DNA of 64,000 bases from Protula sp. h YS-2021 (GCA_949752745.1 OX457026.1:34959911-35023910); one strand, 5' to 3'; shown: positions 1-12,603, numbered from the stretch's first letter. Notes: generated from the letters alone by a model not told the origin. Program-made: numbers and translations.

Positions 1-3000
1 GAGCTTGCCAATCCTGCAGCAGCTAGACGTTGGCCATTACGAGGTGTTCCCGGCAATTTTAACGCGAAAGTAAGTAACAATGCTAGCAGTTTTAAGCCAT
101 TTATTTGGGAGAACAGTTATGGGCAAATTAGTGTATTATAAACACAATTTATTGTTTCTATTTAGAATATGTTTCTATTTATTTTCCAAGGTATGCCTGT
201 GATTTGAAAGTCATCCGACTGTTGCGTGAGCGAACATTGGGCAACAGTGCAAGTCGCGTCGTCAAGCAGCTCCAAGAACAGTGCAGTGAGGCCTGGCTTC
301 AGAGCACATGCCTGTACTTGACAGAGCTAGAGCGCTTTGTGGGAAAGCCGGGTACTTCGATGACCCGTTTTCAAGAGCCGCCTGCGCTTGGTGCCGTTCC
401 GTCTTACAAGTGGGTGCTTACTGTGTACCAGCAGGACATCCTGCAGAGGCTCGAAGAAGTGAAGGCGTCCATTACGTCTGTTTACGGGAGCGTGTTGAAG
501 ATGGATTCCACGAAAAAGGTAGGTTTCTAACCTCATTTTAAAAAGTGTCACTACAGATTGCCTAACTGTAGAAAAGTGTCTAATTATTTGCTTTATTTCT
601 TAGGTAACAAAGAAATTGGCAGGTCCTTCCGCCGGAACTGCACTGTGGGCAACTTCAGTTGGAAACGAGTTGGGACAAGTTCTCAACACTGTGCTGACAT
701 CCAATGAAGGGCGAGGACTTGACCTGATGGCAAGTGGACTGGTGAACAGATACAAGGAAGCTGCCGTGGAGCCCCCCATTCTCTTGTACGTGGATCGGGA
801 TTGCTGTGCCAAATCTGGTGTTGGGCGAGCCAAGGCGTCTTTCGCAGCGTGGCGCAACTTGGTGGTTCGACTGGATGTGTGGCACTTTATCCGACGTCTG
901 TCCACGGCATGCAACACTGACGCGCATCAACTCCACAGAATTTTTATGCAACGGTTGACCGCTTGCATTTTCATTTGGGACAAAGAAGACATGGACCGAT
1001 TGCGCGAGGCCAAAAAGTCCCAGTTGGAGCGAGAGGGCATGCAACCGTCCAGCAGTGTAGTCATCCGCCATATAACAGCAGACGAATACTCGCGTCATTG
1101 CCGCAGAAAAACAAGGGGTATGTTTTATTTAAAATTGGTTTAATGTTATTGACATGTTTGAACAGCATTTCACTGTCATAATAATGTATATAATCATAAT
1201 AAGTGAACATTATATACTTTGCTATTCAGGTGTAGCGGAAACCACTGGGCTCCTGATCCAGTTGCTGACCGAATTTAGTGGCCCAGCTGGTCGGGACTCT
1301 TTGGGTGTACCGCTGCTTGACGCAGACCGAACCTGGGTCATCTGGGAACAGCAGCGCAAGCACATTACCTGTATACAAGATCCCCCAGGTGTACAACTGT
1401 ACGTCCAGACTGGTTCCATAACCAAGGGGGGATTGAGTTGCCTGTATACAGGTGTGCGCGTGGCTCAACATCACTCGAGTCCTTTCATTTGCACCTGAAC
1501 AGATTCATTCCAGGTAAAAAAATCAATTTGTAATTCTCTTACATTGTTATGCGGGTTTGATTTTTAATCTGTTGCTTGCACCTGCCTTAACAGGATTTGC
1601 TAGAAACGGCGCCACACCTAATCCAGTAAGGACATGAGGATATGAAGGATATTATAAGAATAACAAACAATATACTATATTTATTTTTTCAACGTTTGCT
1701 TATTTAATATTTTACCTATTTTTCTTTGATGTTTTATACAGGTACACAGGCTAGTGCAGTAAATTTCCAAGCCTATCTGCTAGAGGGACTCCGTAGGTGG
1801 AATGAAGATCGTGCTTCTGATGCGGTAGCGGGCAGCGAAAAGAACTTCAGATGCTTCAGAGGCAGACTGATAAATGCTGTCAACGATCTCAGCACTCGTG
1901 TTTTCGCAAGAAAACAAGTTGAAAGCTTTCGTGCTCCTGGCAAATTTACGGGTAAGCATACCCACCACGAAAAAATTTCATAAAAAAAATGCTAAAAAAA
2001 TATATGATTATTTTAGCTTAGGGTTGTTGCTTATAAGCTATTCTAATATATCTTTATAGGCGAAGCCATCGGCATAGAGTATTTGCATCGGCAAACAGGC
2101 ATGCCATTGGGGGATATGGAGGCGGAAGCATGCAATTCAGACGCTGAAGACGAAACCGACGAAAGCGATGTTGCTGTGGAGGACGAGGGTTTCAGCGAAG
2201 ATGAAATGCTGGAAGATCCGCTCTTGTTGCCGCCCCTTTTAGATGCAAGTGAATCCGGCAGCAAAGAAAAAGTCCCCGAAGAGGTGGTTTCCTCTGCAGA
2301 TACTCCGGTATATAAAATGTTAATTTTAATCTAAATTTCCCTTGAGGACACATTTTTATATTATTAAATAAATTGTGATAATCTTGTATTTTTAATTCTC
2401 TGTTTTATATATATATATTTCACAGATTGCAGTAGCACAAGGTCACAGCAGGGATGAGCAGCTACAGCCAGACGAAGGTGTGAAATGGGTTCGCTCAAGC
2501 CTACGCACAGCTGGCGTGGATCCTGACACCATTACTAAAGCAGAGGTGCAGGGTGATGCCCTAGTAATTCAAGTTGCAGATGAAATACCACGGAGAAATA
2601 AAGATCCGGAGGATGCGCAGGTAGTACCCCAGTTTCAGTTTTATTTTTTTGGACTTGTTTCTGGTTATATTTACCAAGTTCTCATTTTCATTTAAAACAT
2701 AAGCTATTATTTTAACCTATTAACATTTTCATTTAAAACATAAGCTATTATTTTTACAGGAAGCGGTGGATGCTTCAAAAGTACCAGGTTGGGGTAAAGT
2801 AGTGCAGCTGGCGGCGATGCTTTTTGTATTGAGAGCAGAGCACATTCACTGTATAACAGATCCTATGGTGGACACGATTGTTGAATTATGGCAGGCCCTA
2901 GACCAGAGGGATAAAGACCGAATTGTGTACGCGAGGAGATTCCAAGACAGACTGCGCCAGGGTCGCTTCAAAGTACCGAAGAGTCTTGTAGCTCCTGGAG

Positions 3001-4772
3001 TGGACAGTATTACACGGTACTTGAGAAGATTTTTATTTATTTTGTGCCTGTTTTACTTTAAAAGCAAGTTACTTCTAAAGCACACAAAAATTATGAAATG
3101 GGGGAACGCATGTAGCAAACATAATGTTTTACTTTTATATCTGTGTAGGTGTTTTCTTGGGGAGGGCGGAACACCAGCGCAAAAACCGGACGTGTCGCGA
3201 GTGGTTGAAGCGCTGTGTATACAGTTGTGCGACGCAAATCCGTCCCCGAAGAAGGAGTCCACGCGAATGAAAAAATCAACGCGGTGGGATCTTATCTTGA
3301 GGGATTACCGTAAGATACGGCAGCTCATCCTGGACAACGGCAGGTTGATGGAGGAGACTACACTTCAACTTCCTGAATTAAACGCGACCACAATAACTCA
3401 GTGGTAAGCTGATTATGTTTTACAGCTTCAATTTTGTCAGGTTACGTCATTTAAAATTTACTACTATGGAAGGGAATCTATTTTTCATTTAAGGTACAAC
3501 AAGCGAATGAAGAGACAGGAAGAGCGCACACTGCAGCAAGGTCTGGCTCTTCCGGAAGCCTACTCCAAAACACATATGCCTCTGCCAAAGTCCGGGGTAC
3601 TACAAAGTACAAGGCCAGTGGTATGTTAAATAAAATTTTGTATCTGCCCTACACAAGCATTTGTTTCGCTGCATGTTGTCGGACAGGAGGAACAGTCAGT
3701 AAAATAAATCAAAATGTTATGAAGTACATGTTCATGCTTAATTGTGAATGTTTTTTTTCTTCAAGATTCTACAAGAGCCTCACGCCTTCAGTTCTCCTCC
3801 AAATACGTCGGGGCAGGTGAAGCTGAAGCGGAAGAAGCCATCTTCCACGGTGACCAGGGCACCTCCAGCAGAGAAGGATTTAACTCATTCTTCAGCGAAG
3901 GCGGTTGAAGAAGTAAGATAATAACGTAATTTTAGTACTTCTGGAAAGTAAGATTTTAATGTTAAAAATATTAATAACACGAAAACAAGCATTCGCGCAT
4001 TCAAAGCTAAGTGCCAGGGAATAAGATTGTCACGTGACATGGCAACCGAGACATGAAGATGTAAAGCGATTAATAAATCAAAATTATACAGAATTTTTAT
4101 TTTATTTTAGGTTCCACTAGTGGTCGTGATATCCGACACAACGCAGCTTGGCACCGGCATACAGATGCAACAAGCTGGTAGTTCTGCCCGGCCGACTGCT
4201 GCAAGTAGCGTAAAGGTATGTTATATTATGTGTGAGAATGATTTACAGACAGTTGTGTGTAGTTAAAAAAGTGTTTCAATATATATTAACCGCAATAGCA
4301 ATATTAAGGGCGTATGTTAAAAGATATAATACTGGCAAAACATTTATTCATATATGCAAGAATAGCGCGAGTATGAAAGCTATATGATGTATAAAATAAC
4401 TTTTATGTTAATAAACTTTTTTGCAACACATGGTTTTTTTCATATTAGGAAGCGACCTCACGACCTGAGGCACAGGAAGCCATATTTTCTTCGTATCGCG
4501 CTATTGCACCTAAACAGACTCTTCCTGGTCCTGAGGCTGCGCTTTCCCGAGCGACGCTATACAGGCGAAGGAAGCTTGAAAGAGAGGGAATAGCGACAAG
4601 ATACACGCGCACGGCAGTAGGTGTAAAGTGCACCAAGTGTGGAAATCCACGCAACAAATTAACCGGGCATAGCCAATACAAGGGCCGTGTATTTTGCCAA
4701 CAGACTTCAGAGATGACGAAAGAAGAATGGCTGGCGAGCCTGAAAAGTGTGCATACTGTTAAAAAGAGCTGA
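1..4772 (+). CDS. Multi-exon DDE transposase-like protein (5' partial, one frameshift)
   Basis: Thirteen exons can be joined with GT-AG introns and matching phases: 1-69, 191-518, 604-1117, 1230-1513, 1742-1951, 2060-2307, 2426-2620, 2760-3016, 3149-3403, 3494-3620, 3766-3912, 4111-4215, 4449-4772 (TGA stop). The start codon lies upstream of the window. The product resembles a family of large uncharacterised proteins seen many times in fish, coral and mollusc genomes (from memory annotated DUF6729; not checked). An RNase H-like DDE core is suggested by KMDSTKK (Asp at 504-506), LLYVDRDCC (Asp at 793-795), a DVWHFIRR motif, and SLESFHLHLN (Glu at 1477-1479). An acidic linker sits in exon 6 and a CxxC...H...C zinc-binding-like tail in the last exon. 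The G-run at 1426-1431 puts the downstream part of exon 4, including the Glu, one base out of frame; every other junction is intact. Inference: a captured or multi-intron transposase gene, either recently broken or carrying a sequence error. Confidence 0.8.
2683..2754 (+). repeat. 41-bp-spaced duplication inside an intron
   Basis: A 31-base segment at 2683-2713 recurs exactly at 2724-2754, directly before the splice acceptor of the exon starting at 2760. The duplication therefore copies the polypyrimidine-side end of the intron. Confidence 0.85.
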
Positions 4773-5206
4773 GAAAAATCATGAACAACATATGGGGGAG
4801 GGGGGAAATTCTCTGAAGAGAAAACGGAGAAATTAGAAAAAAAACAGTGCATTTTGGTAGAGATTTAAAATATGAGTGGATTTTTAAAAATGAGGAAAAA
4901 CAAACCGTTTTTTTGATAAAAAAAGGTGATTATTGTGTAACATTTTTATTGGTTTGTCACGCTGTCAATACATACAAATAATATATAATATATATAACGA
5001 TATATTACAGAAATGATAGAACTCTTCCGGCCAGGTGTAAAAGGTCCATGTATGGAAAAAAATTGGCAAGATTAATCGAAATGTAAAAGAAAAAGTGAGG
5101 GAATAATACTTTTTTTATGCCTCATTTTCTCGTTGGCGGCGTGTTAGTAGTGAGATAAACATAACATAGACTTTTGTGTGATTTATTTGAGATAATTAAA
5201 TAATAT
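4773..5206. other. AT-rich 3' flank of the DDE-like gene
   Basis: No coding sequence is visible. Long A and T runs occur. This should hold the 3' UTR of the upstream gene, but I cannot point to a convincing canonical polyadenylation signal. Confidence 0.4.
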
Positions 5207-5599
5207 TTAACAGTGTATTATTTAAAATAAGAATTTATGAAGCAAATAACAAATCAGATATTTTGTCATGGGTAAACTAACGCATTTTACGACCACGGTA
5301 GTCTATTCCGGAATAGACAACCGTCTATTCTGGAATAGACTACCGAAATTAAAAGTTTTATAGAATAGAACATTTTAAATTTTTCATACATATTACATTA
5401 TAGCATACATTACTTACAGGTTTTATAATATTTAAATTTAAAATTACACAAAAACGTTCCATTTAAAAAGATTTGAAGGTCGATAGTCTATTCCGGAATA
5501 GACTACCGTAGTCGTTAAATGCGTTAGTTCACCCATGACAAAAAATATCTGATTTCTTATTTGCTTCATAAATTCTTATTTTAAATAATACACTGTTAA
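5207..5599. mobile_element. MITE with about 125-bp TIRs and TTAA target duplication
   Basis: The element runs 5211-5595 (385 bp). It begins CAGTGTATTATTTAAA and ends with the reverse complement, and the two arms (about 5211-5330 and 5478-5595) match almost throughout, including the palindrome TCTATTCCGGAATAGA in each arm. TTAA is present directly on both sides (5207-5210 and 5596-5599). TTAA duplications are made by piggyBac and Kolobok type transposases; the CAG terminus makes Kolobok the better guess. There is no ORF, so it is non-autonomous. Confidence 0.85.
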
Positions 5600-5817
5600 T
5601 TTTTGTTTTATAATTTTAGCATGTGTATTATGTTATCTGCACTCTGACCAGAATATTTTTTGCTGTTTTACTTGAGTATTCTGTAGAGAGTTATGCTATT
5701 ACAATTGAAAATAGAGTAGACGAAATGTGTACAGCCATGCTTTCATATAGTTTTTTATTTTATTACATTACAGAGTCAGTGCGGGTTTGATACAAATGTC
5801 ATGTAAATATTACAGCA

Positions 5818-6290
5818 TAAAAAGGCAACAGTCCTGGAATGGAGTTTATGGTTTACCATTTGAATACATCAAATGGTTTGAAATTGGGCGGCGTTTGTGC
5901 AGAAATAATAAAGATATTTGTTTCCTTTGTTACAATTTTGAAATTTAGTGTTAAAGAATATTTGCATGGCAGTAAAGATATATAAGATGCAATTGCTATT
6001 TGTAGATTAATTTTTACATATTTTAGGTGTTTTTCTTTTTTGGAGGAATCAACAGGTTGAACATGGGTTTAATAGCTGCATTGGTCCTGGAAAGGGGTTT
6101 ATGGTTGACGGTTTTAATAAATAAAATGGTTTAAACTTAGGCGGCGTTTGTGTTTGAAATTTCTATCCTTTACTGAAATTTTGTTGAAGAATATATGCAT
6201 GGCATTAAAGATAAATAAGAAGACATGCCGTATTTGTGTATAACTTTTTACAGTTATTGTTGTTTTCTGGAGGGATGAGGAGTCGAACCC
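5818..6290 (+). repeat. Diverged direct duplication of about 260 bp
   Basis: A block starting near 5825 (GTCCTGGAATGGAGTTTATGG, then the shared GGCGGCGTTTGTG) recurs near 6088 (GTCCTGGAAAGGGGTTTATGG, then the same GGCGGCGTTTGTG). The following AT-rich part with GCATGGCA and TAAAGATA is also shared. No coding capacity is seen. Confidence 0.7.
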
Positions 6291-6367
6291 AGGCATTTTA
6301 AAAATAAAATAATACATAGAATTCTGTTACGTGTTTCACTCACTTTTAAGAAGTCCTTATGAAAACG

Positions 6368-6443
6368 GGAAGAATGGGGAAGTTTTTCTCCCTTCTCCCC
6401 CCCTCTTCCCCCTTCTTCCCCCCTTCACCCAGCCTAATGTTCC
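6368..6443 (+). other. C-rich pyrimidine tract at the left edge of the tRNA repeat array
   Basis: Runs of CCC separated by TT lead into AATGTTCCCCA, directly before the damaged tRNA copy. The same AATGTTCCCCA ending, also after a CTTCCC-rich stretch, occurs at 11372-11382 just before the third repeat unit begins. Confidence 0.6.
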
Positions 6444-6534
6444 CCAGCTTTAGCTCAGTCGGTAGAGCATCAGACTTTTAAGGATGTGTACTTAAGCGAT
6501 TTGAGGGTCGAGGGTTCGAGTCCCTCATTGGGCG
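6444..6534 (+). pseudogene. tRNA-Lys(TTT) copy with damaged 5' acceptor arm
   Basis: From 6451 the sequence matches the intact tRNA copies at 8572 and 12604, including the D arm, TTT anticodon, 18-nt intron and T arm. The first seven bases (CCAGCTT instead of GCCCGGT) cannot pair with the 3' arm ATTGGGC. The break lies at the boundary of the repeat unit. One anticodon-stem base also differs (TTTGA instead of TCTGA), giving a G-U pair. Confidence 0.8.
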
Positions 6535-8571
6535 TTCACAGTTTTGCAAAGAGTAAATAACAATACGTTTTAAGATGCCAGTGTAACGCTGAATGACAGA
6601 AGACAAATGGGATAAATCTTGAGCTTGTGTCACACCAAAGAAGCTCTTTGGTTACACTTGCGCAATGTTCCAAATTTGAAAACTTAACGAAATGATGTGG
6701 TTATGTAACATCCGGAATGGGTGTTTTTGTGTTTGCATATAGTGTCAAAACAAACTATTGTGCACGGTATTTGTACAACCAACAAAGTAGATGCATACTT
6801 TCGGCATGGACGCCCTAGAAACGCTGTCCAAAAACAGAAATTGATTGCCAGTATATATTCGCTCAGTGATCGCACGAGGGGCCATCTCTTCGAGAACGTA
6901 AAAACTGCGAGCTGCCCAAAACTTCCAACAATAGCAAATAATGTTACATTGTAATTAATACTCCATCTGGAATCGATTCCTCTCGTGCACATAAATAATT
7001 TCCCACTCATGCATTGAAACTCAACTGAACTTCTGATGTAAATAACAAGCACATTTCTACTCTTTTTCCCCATTGCCATTTTAATCCCACTTGTAATTTT
7101 CTTTTTTTCAACAAATACACAATTTGCATTAATTCTATATCATTGCACAGTTACATTTTTGTGTTTTTCTTCACTCGTGAATACATAAACAAGATTTCAA
7201 ATGAGAAGTGATTTAATAACACTGATATTAAATTCACCCATTTGCATTTATAGTTTGTGTTTATATTTAAATATATCTAACAGAAAATTGTGAGGTCTGT
7301 GCTATGGAAGCAATGTTTTAGGGTGTGTATAAGTAACAAAACATAAGCGTCATTGCTTTATCAACGATGCTTATTTGATTAAAATAAAATCCGAGGGTTC
7401 ATATCAGTGAGGATTAATCCAACTTTAACTTTTCGTTTCAACAAACCCGTGTTACTAACAAAGACAAAATCATTACGTGTACTGAACAGAAGTAATCGAT
7501 GTCACTTTAAATGAGAAAAATGTGTTTACCAAAAAATAACAATCTAATCGAGAGTGAAGGTTTTTAAACCAAAAAAATATTTCTTAAATGAAACAATAGG
7601 TCATTCTGAGCATAACTTAAATCTTTTATGCAAAATAAATTCATTTTTGTACTATGATCATATATTCAACAGATACATGAACAATCTTCAATCAAATCTG
7701 TTATGTACATTAAAAAGAATTTAATATAGAGGAATACCCAATTCCGCTTCTAATGAATGTAAGAGCCATCGATTAAACAATGTGCAGGGGCCTATGAAGA
7801 TGCGAATTCAACAAAACATCACAGAAAATGGCATCGTGAATAAGAAGCAAAAGGGAGCTTTTAGCACAGTTCACCATTCAGTGACCAGCTCGTCCATCAG
7901 ATACAGTGATTAATTGTCGTATAGAATACTTGTGACAGCGCATTGGCTTCCTTCTGAAAGAGATCACCCTTGGGCCAACACGACCATGCATTGTAACAAT
8001 AGAACGCCTATATATTGTAACCATAAGGCGTTCATGCAGACACTAGCCCTCTCCGTTCTCGTTTCTACAAATTTCGTGTCCTCTGCTCTGTCTTGTCAGC
8101 ACATACACTATCACAAATGAACAGAGCAATGTGTTAAATCGATTTTAGTTCACAGCCACACATTTGCTACTTACTATTTCACTTAAACAAATATGAAGTG
8201 AAGTATTTTGAGCAGAACAGCACTGAGAAAGGAACCAAACCAGTATCTTTTGAGTGCTGTATTTATGTGAAAAGGTAAGGAAATAGCAGTACATGGAAAA
8301 GTCTTTGTTCCCATATGAACTTGGTATGAATTTTATAATAAAAGGCGCACAACTTTACATGTAAATTAAATGCTTAATTTCCCTCATACGCACATATATA
8401 CTACTTACTTATCAAAGACCATATCGACGAGGCAATTGAGCTTGAAGTTGAGTTAACTATCAAAGAATGTGTATTGCGTCATCCACTTGTCCATGAATAC
8501 ACTCACCAGAAATACTTGTCAAACAGTGTTCCTCTCTCTTACAGTGGAACATGTTCCTTATTAAATATGGC
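6444..8571 (+). repeat. tRNA-Lys repeat unit A (2128 bp)
   Basis: This unit and unit B are near-identical over their whole length, differing by scattered single bases and small indels. Each begins with the tRNA-Lys gene and contains a perfect hairpin (ACCAAAGA-AGC-TCTTTGGT at 6634-6652). Short ORFs are kept between units only because the copies are recent: they overlap on both strands and match no family I know. I see no protein gene. Confidence 0.9.
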
Positions 8572-8662
8572 GCCCGGTTAGCTCAGTCGGTAGAGCATCA
8601 GACTTTTAAGGATGTGTACTTAAGCGATCTGAGGGTCGAGGGTTCGAGTCCCTCATTGGGCG
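8572..8662 (+). tRNA. tRNA-Lys (anticodon TTT) with 18-nt intron
   Basis: Removing 8609-8626 leaves a 73-nt tRNA: acceptor GCCCGGT pairs with ATTGGGC (two G-U pairs), the D arm is GCTC/GAGC, the anticodon arm is TCAGA-CTTTTAA-TCTGA, the T arm is GAGGG-TTCGAGT-CCCTC, and the discriminator is G. The intron follows position 37, the canonical place for nuclear tRNA introns, and its CTTAA can pair with TTAAG spanning the anticodon loop and the first intron bases, as expected for anticodon-intron pairing. A and B boxes are intact. A TTTT Pol III terminator follows at 8670-8673. Introns are not usual in animal tRNA-Lys genes. Confidence 0.88.
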
Positions 8663-10698
8663 TTCACAGTTTTGCAAAGAGTAAATAACAATACGTTTTA
8701 AGATGCCAGTGTAACGCTGAATGACAGAAGACAAATGGGATAAATCTTGAGCTTGTGTCACACCAAAGAAGCTCTTTGGTTACACTTGCGCAATGTTCCA
8801 AATTTGAAAACTTAACGAAATGATGTGGTTATGTAACATCCGGAATGGGTGTTTTTGTGTTTGCATATAGTGTCAAAACAAACTATTGTGCACGGTATTT
8901 GTACAACCAACAAAGTAGATGCATACTTTCGGCATGGACGCCCTAGAAACGCTTTCCAAAAACAGAAATTGATTGCCAGTATATATTCGCTCAGTGATCG
9001 CACGAGGGGCCATCTCTTCGAGAACGTAAAAACTGCGAGCTGCCCAAAACTTCCAACAATAGCAAATAATGTTACATTGTAATTAATACTCCATCTGGAA
9101 TCGATTCCTCTCGTGCACATAAATAATTTCCCACTCATGCATTGAAACTCAACTGAACTTCTGATGTAAATAACAAGCACATTTCTACTCTTTTTCCCCA
9201 TTGGCATTTTAATCCCACTTGTAATTTTCTTTTTTTTCAACAAATACACAATTTGCATTAATTCTATATCATTGCACAGTTACATTTTTGTGTTTTTCTT
9301 CACTCGTGAATACATAAACAAGATTTCAAATGAGAAGTGATTTAATAACACTGATATTAAATTCACCCATTTGCATTTATAGTTTGTGTTTATATTTAAA
9401 TATATCTAACAGAAAATTGTGAGGTCTGTGCTATGGAAGCAATGTTTTAGGGTGTGTATAAGTAACAAAACACAAGCGTCATTGCTTTATCAACGATGCT
9501 TATTTGATTAAAATAAAATCCGAGGGTTCATATCAGTGATGATTAATCCAACTTTAACTTTTCGTTTCAACAAACCCGTGTTACTAACAAAGACAAAATC
9601 ATTACGTGTACTGAACAGAAGTAATCGATGTCACTTTAAATGAGAAAAATGTGTTTACCAAAAAATAACAATCTAATCGAGAGTGAAGGTTTTTAAACCA
9701 AAAAAAATATTTCTTAAATGAAACAATAGGTCATTCTGAGCATAACTTAAATCTTTTATGCAAAATAAATTCATTTTTGTACTATGATCATATATTCAAC
9801 AGATACATGAACAATCTTCAATCAAATCTGTTATGTACATTAAAAAGAATTTAATATAGAGGAATACCCAATTCCGCTTCTAATGAATGTAAGAGCCATC
9901 GATTAAACAATGTGCAGGGGCCTATGAAGATGCGAATTCAACAAAACATCACAGAAAATGGCATCGTGAATAAGAAGCAAATGGGAGCTTTTAGCACAGT
10001 TCGCCATTCAGTGACCAGCTCGTCCATCAGATACAGTGATTGTCGTATAGAATACTTGTGACAGCGCATTGGCTTCCTTCTGAAAGAGAACACCCTTGGG
10101 TCAATACGACCATGCATTGTAACAATAGAACGCCTATATATTGTAACCATAAGGCGTTCATGCAGACATTAGCCCTCTCCGTTCTCGTTTCTACAAATTT
10201 CGTGTCCTCTGCTCTGTCTTGTCAGCACATAAACTATCAGAAATGAACACAGCGATGTGTTAAATCGATTTTATTTCACAGCCACACATTTGCTACTTAC
10301 TATTTCACTTAAACAAATATCAAATGAAGGATTTTGAGCAGAACAGCACTGAGAAAGGAACCAAACCAGTATCTTTTGAGCGCTGTATTTATGTGAAAAG
10401 GTAAGGAAATAGCAGTACATGAAAAAGTCTTTGTTCCCATATGAACTTGGTATGAATTTTATAATAAAAGGCGCACAACTTTACATGTAAGTTAAATGTT
10501 TAATTTCCCTCATACGCACATATATACTACTTACTTATCAAAGACCCGTATCGACGAGGCAAATGAGCTTGAAGTTGAGTTAACTATCAAAGAATGTGTA
10601 TTGCGTCATCCACTTGTCCATGATTACACTCACCAGAAATACTTATCAAACAGTGTTCCTCTCTCTTACAGTGGAACATGTTCCTTATTAAATATGGC
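8572..10698 (+). repeat. tRNA-Lys repeat unit B (2127 bp)
   Basis: Second full copy of the unit, in tandem with unit A. It ends at the next copy of the tRNA start (10699-10711), which is cut off after 13 bases. The hairpin is repeated near 8762. The close identity to unit A points to recent duplication or gene conversion. Confidence 0.9.
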
Positions 10699-10711
10699 GC
10701 CCGGTTAGCTC
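10699..10711 (+). pseudogene. Truncated tRNA-Lys start
   Basis: GCCCGGTTAGCTC matches the first 13 bases of the tRNA-Lys gene and then the homology stops. This marks the breakpoint of the tandem array. Confidence 0.8.
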
Positions 10712-11384
10712 TCCAATCCGTATATTCGTTTACTATCTCATCGACCAATTATTACGGATGTTCCTCAAAAAAGAAACATGAGATGAAACATCTCGGCAAA
10801 TGCACTTCCTTATTTTTATGAAATGAAACGGAATGAAATGAAACAATATAAAACGAAACAGACAGGACAAACGAGACATCATGTATGGGGCTGTTGTATA
10901 GCAACAGCACCACAATCACCACGTGACAGCAGCATCTGAATGGTATTGTATTTTTTGATGACGGGAAGATAGCGGCCTTCATCTTCATTGTTTTATTTAA
11001 AAATGAATTGATCAAAATAAAAATAATGGTGTATCGGTTGGTGGTGTCAGGAATGAGGGAAGGGTGACAGTGCAGGGTATGTCAGGAGTATTAATGAATT
11101 CATTTATGAAGCAAAAGATTTAACAAAACAACAAAGAAAAATGGTTATTTTCATTCTTTGTCTTTTTCAAAGATACCAAAGGACAAATAGCTCGCAAATG
11201 AAAAAAATGCAAAGAAAATATATGACATTTTCATAAAGTTTTAAGAATAATAATATAATTTTTTGACGTTCAAGGTGAATTATTTGGGTGCGTTATTGCA
11301 ATATACGTCTTGGGGGAAGTCTGGGGAAGAAGTTCCCGTTCTCCCCCAATCTTCCCACACCGACCATGCCCAATGTTCCCCATA
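10712..11384. other. Spacer between repeat units B and C
   Basis: Unique AT-rich sequence. It includes GAAAT/GAAAC-type short repeats around 10800-10870 and a C-rich stretch (about 11310-11383) that precedes unit C and resembles the tract before unit A. No gene seen. Confidence 0.5.
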
Positions 11385-12603
11385 GTGTCACACCAAAGAA
11401 GCTCTTTGGTTACACTTCTGCACAGTTTCCAAATGTGAAAACTTAACGTAATGATGTGGTTGTGTAACATCCGGAATTGGGGTTTTTATGTTTGCATATA
11501 CTGTCAAAACAATCTATTGTGCACGGTATTTGTACAACCAACAAAGTAGATGCATACTTTCAGCATGGACGCCCTATTAACGCTTTCCAAAAACAGAAAT
11601 TGATTGCCAGTATATATTGGCTCAGTGATCGCACGAGGGGCCATCTCTTCGAGAACGTAAAAACTGCGAGCTGCCCAAAATTTCCAACAATAGCAAATAA
11701 TGTTACATTGTTCAACAGATACATACATGAACAATCTTCAATCAAATCTTTTAGTTACATTAAAAAGAAATCAATATCAATAAATATCCAATTCTGCTTC
11801 TAATGAATGTAAGCACCATCGAGGAAATGTGGGGGGCCTATGAAGAATGCGAATTCAACAAAACACCACAGAAAATGGCATCGATAATAAGACGCAAAAG
11901 AAAGCTGTTAGTACAGTTCACAATTCAGTGACCAGCTCGTCCATCAGATACAGTGATTGTCGTATAGAATACTTGTGACAGCGCATAGGCTTCCTTCTGA
12001 AAGAGAGCACCCTTGGGCCAACACGACCATGCATTGTAACAATAGAACGCCCATATATTGTAACCATAAGGCGTTCATGCAGACATTAGCCCTCTCCGTT
12101 CTCGTTTCTACAAATAAACAGAGCAATGTGTTAAATCGATTTTATTTCACAGCCACACGATTGCTACTTACTTATTAAAGGCAGCGATATTGCTGATATT
12201 TATTTCACTTAAACAAATATTGAATGAAGTATTTTGAGCAGAACAGCACTGAGAAAGGAACCAAACCAGTATCTTTTGAGCGCTATATTTATGTGAAAAG
12301 GTAAGGAAATAGCATTACATGGAAAAGTCTTTGTTCCCATATGAACTTGGTATGAATTTTATGATAAAAGGCGCACAACTCTACCTGTAAATTAAAGGTT
12401 TAATTTCTCTTCTACACACATACATACTACTTACTTATCAATGACCCATATCTACGAGACAAATGAGCTTGAAGTTGAAGCATCTACCAAAGAATGTGTA
12501 TTGCGTCTTCCACTTGCGTCATCCATGCTTACACTTACCAGAAATATTTATCAAACAGTTTTCCTCTCTCTTACAGTGGAACATGTTCCTTATTAAATGT
12601 GGC
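11385..12603 (+). repeat. tRNA-Lys repeat unit C (internally deleted, no tRNA)
   Basis: Homology to units A/B starts at the GTGTCACACC before the hairpin, so the tRNA head is absent. About 720 bp of the middle is missing: the ATGTTACATTG shared with unit A at about 6945 is joined directly to the segment found in unit A near 7668. The tail runs into the intact tRNA at 12604. Confidence 0.85.

Noticed and set aside
6684..9258. ORFs of 131-148 codons repeated in units A and B
   Set aside because: Overlapping ORFs exist on both strands, unit C and D do not preserve them, and no family is recognised; conservation is due to recent duplication.
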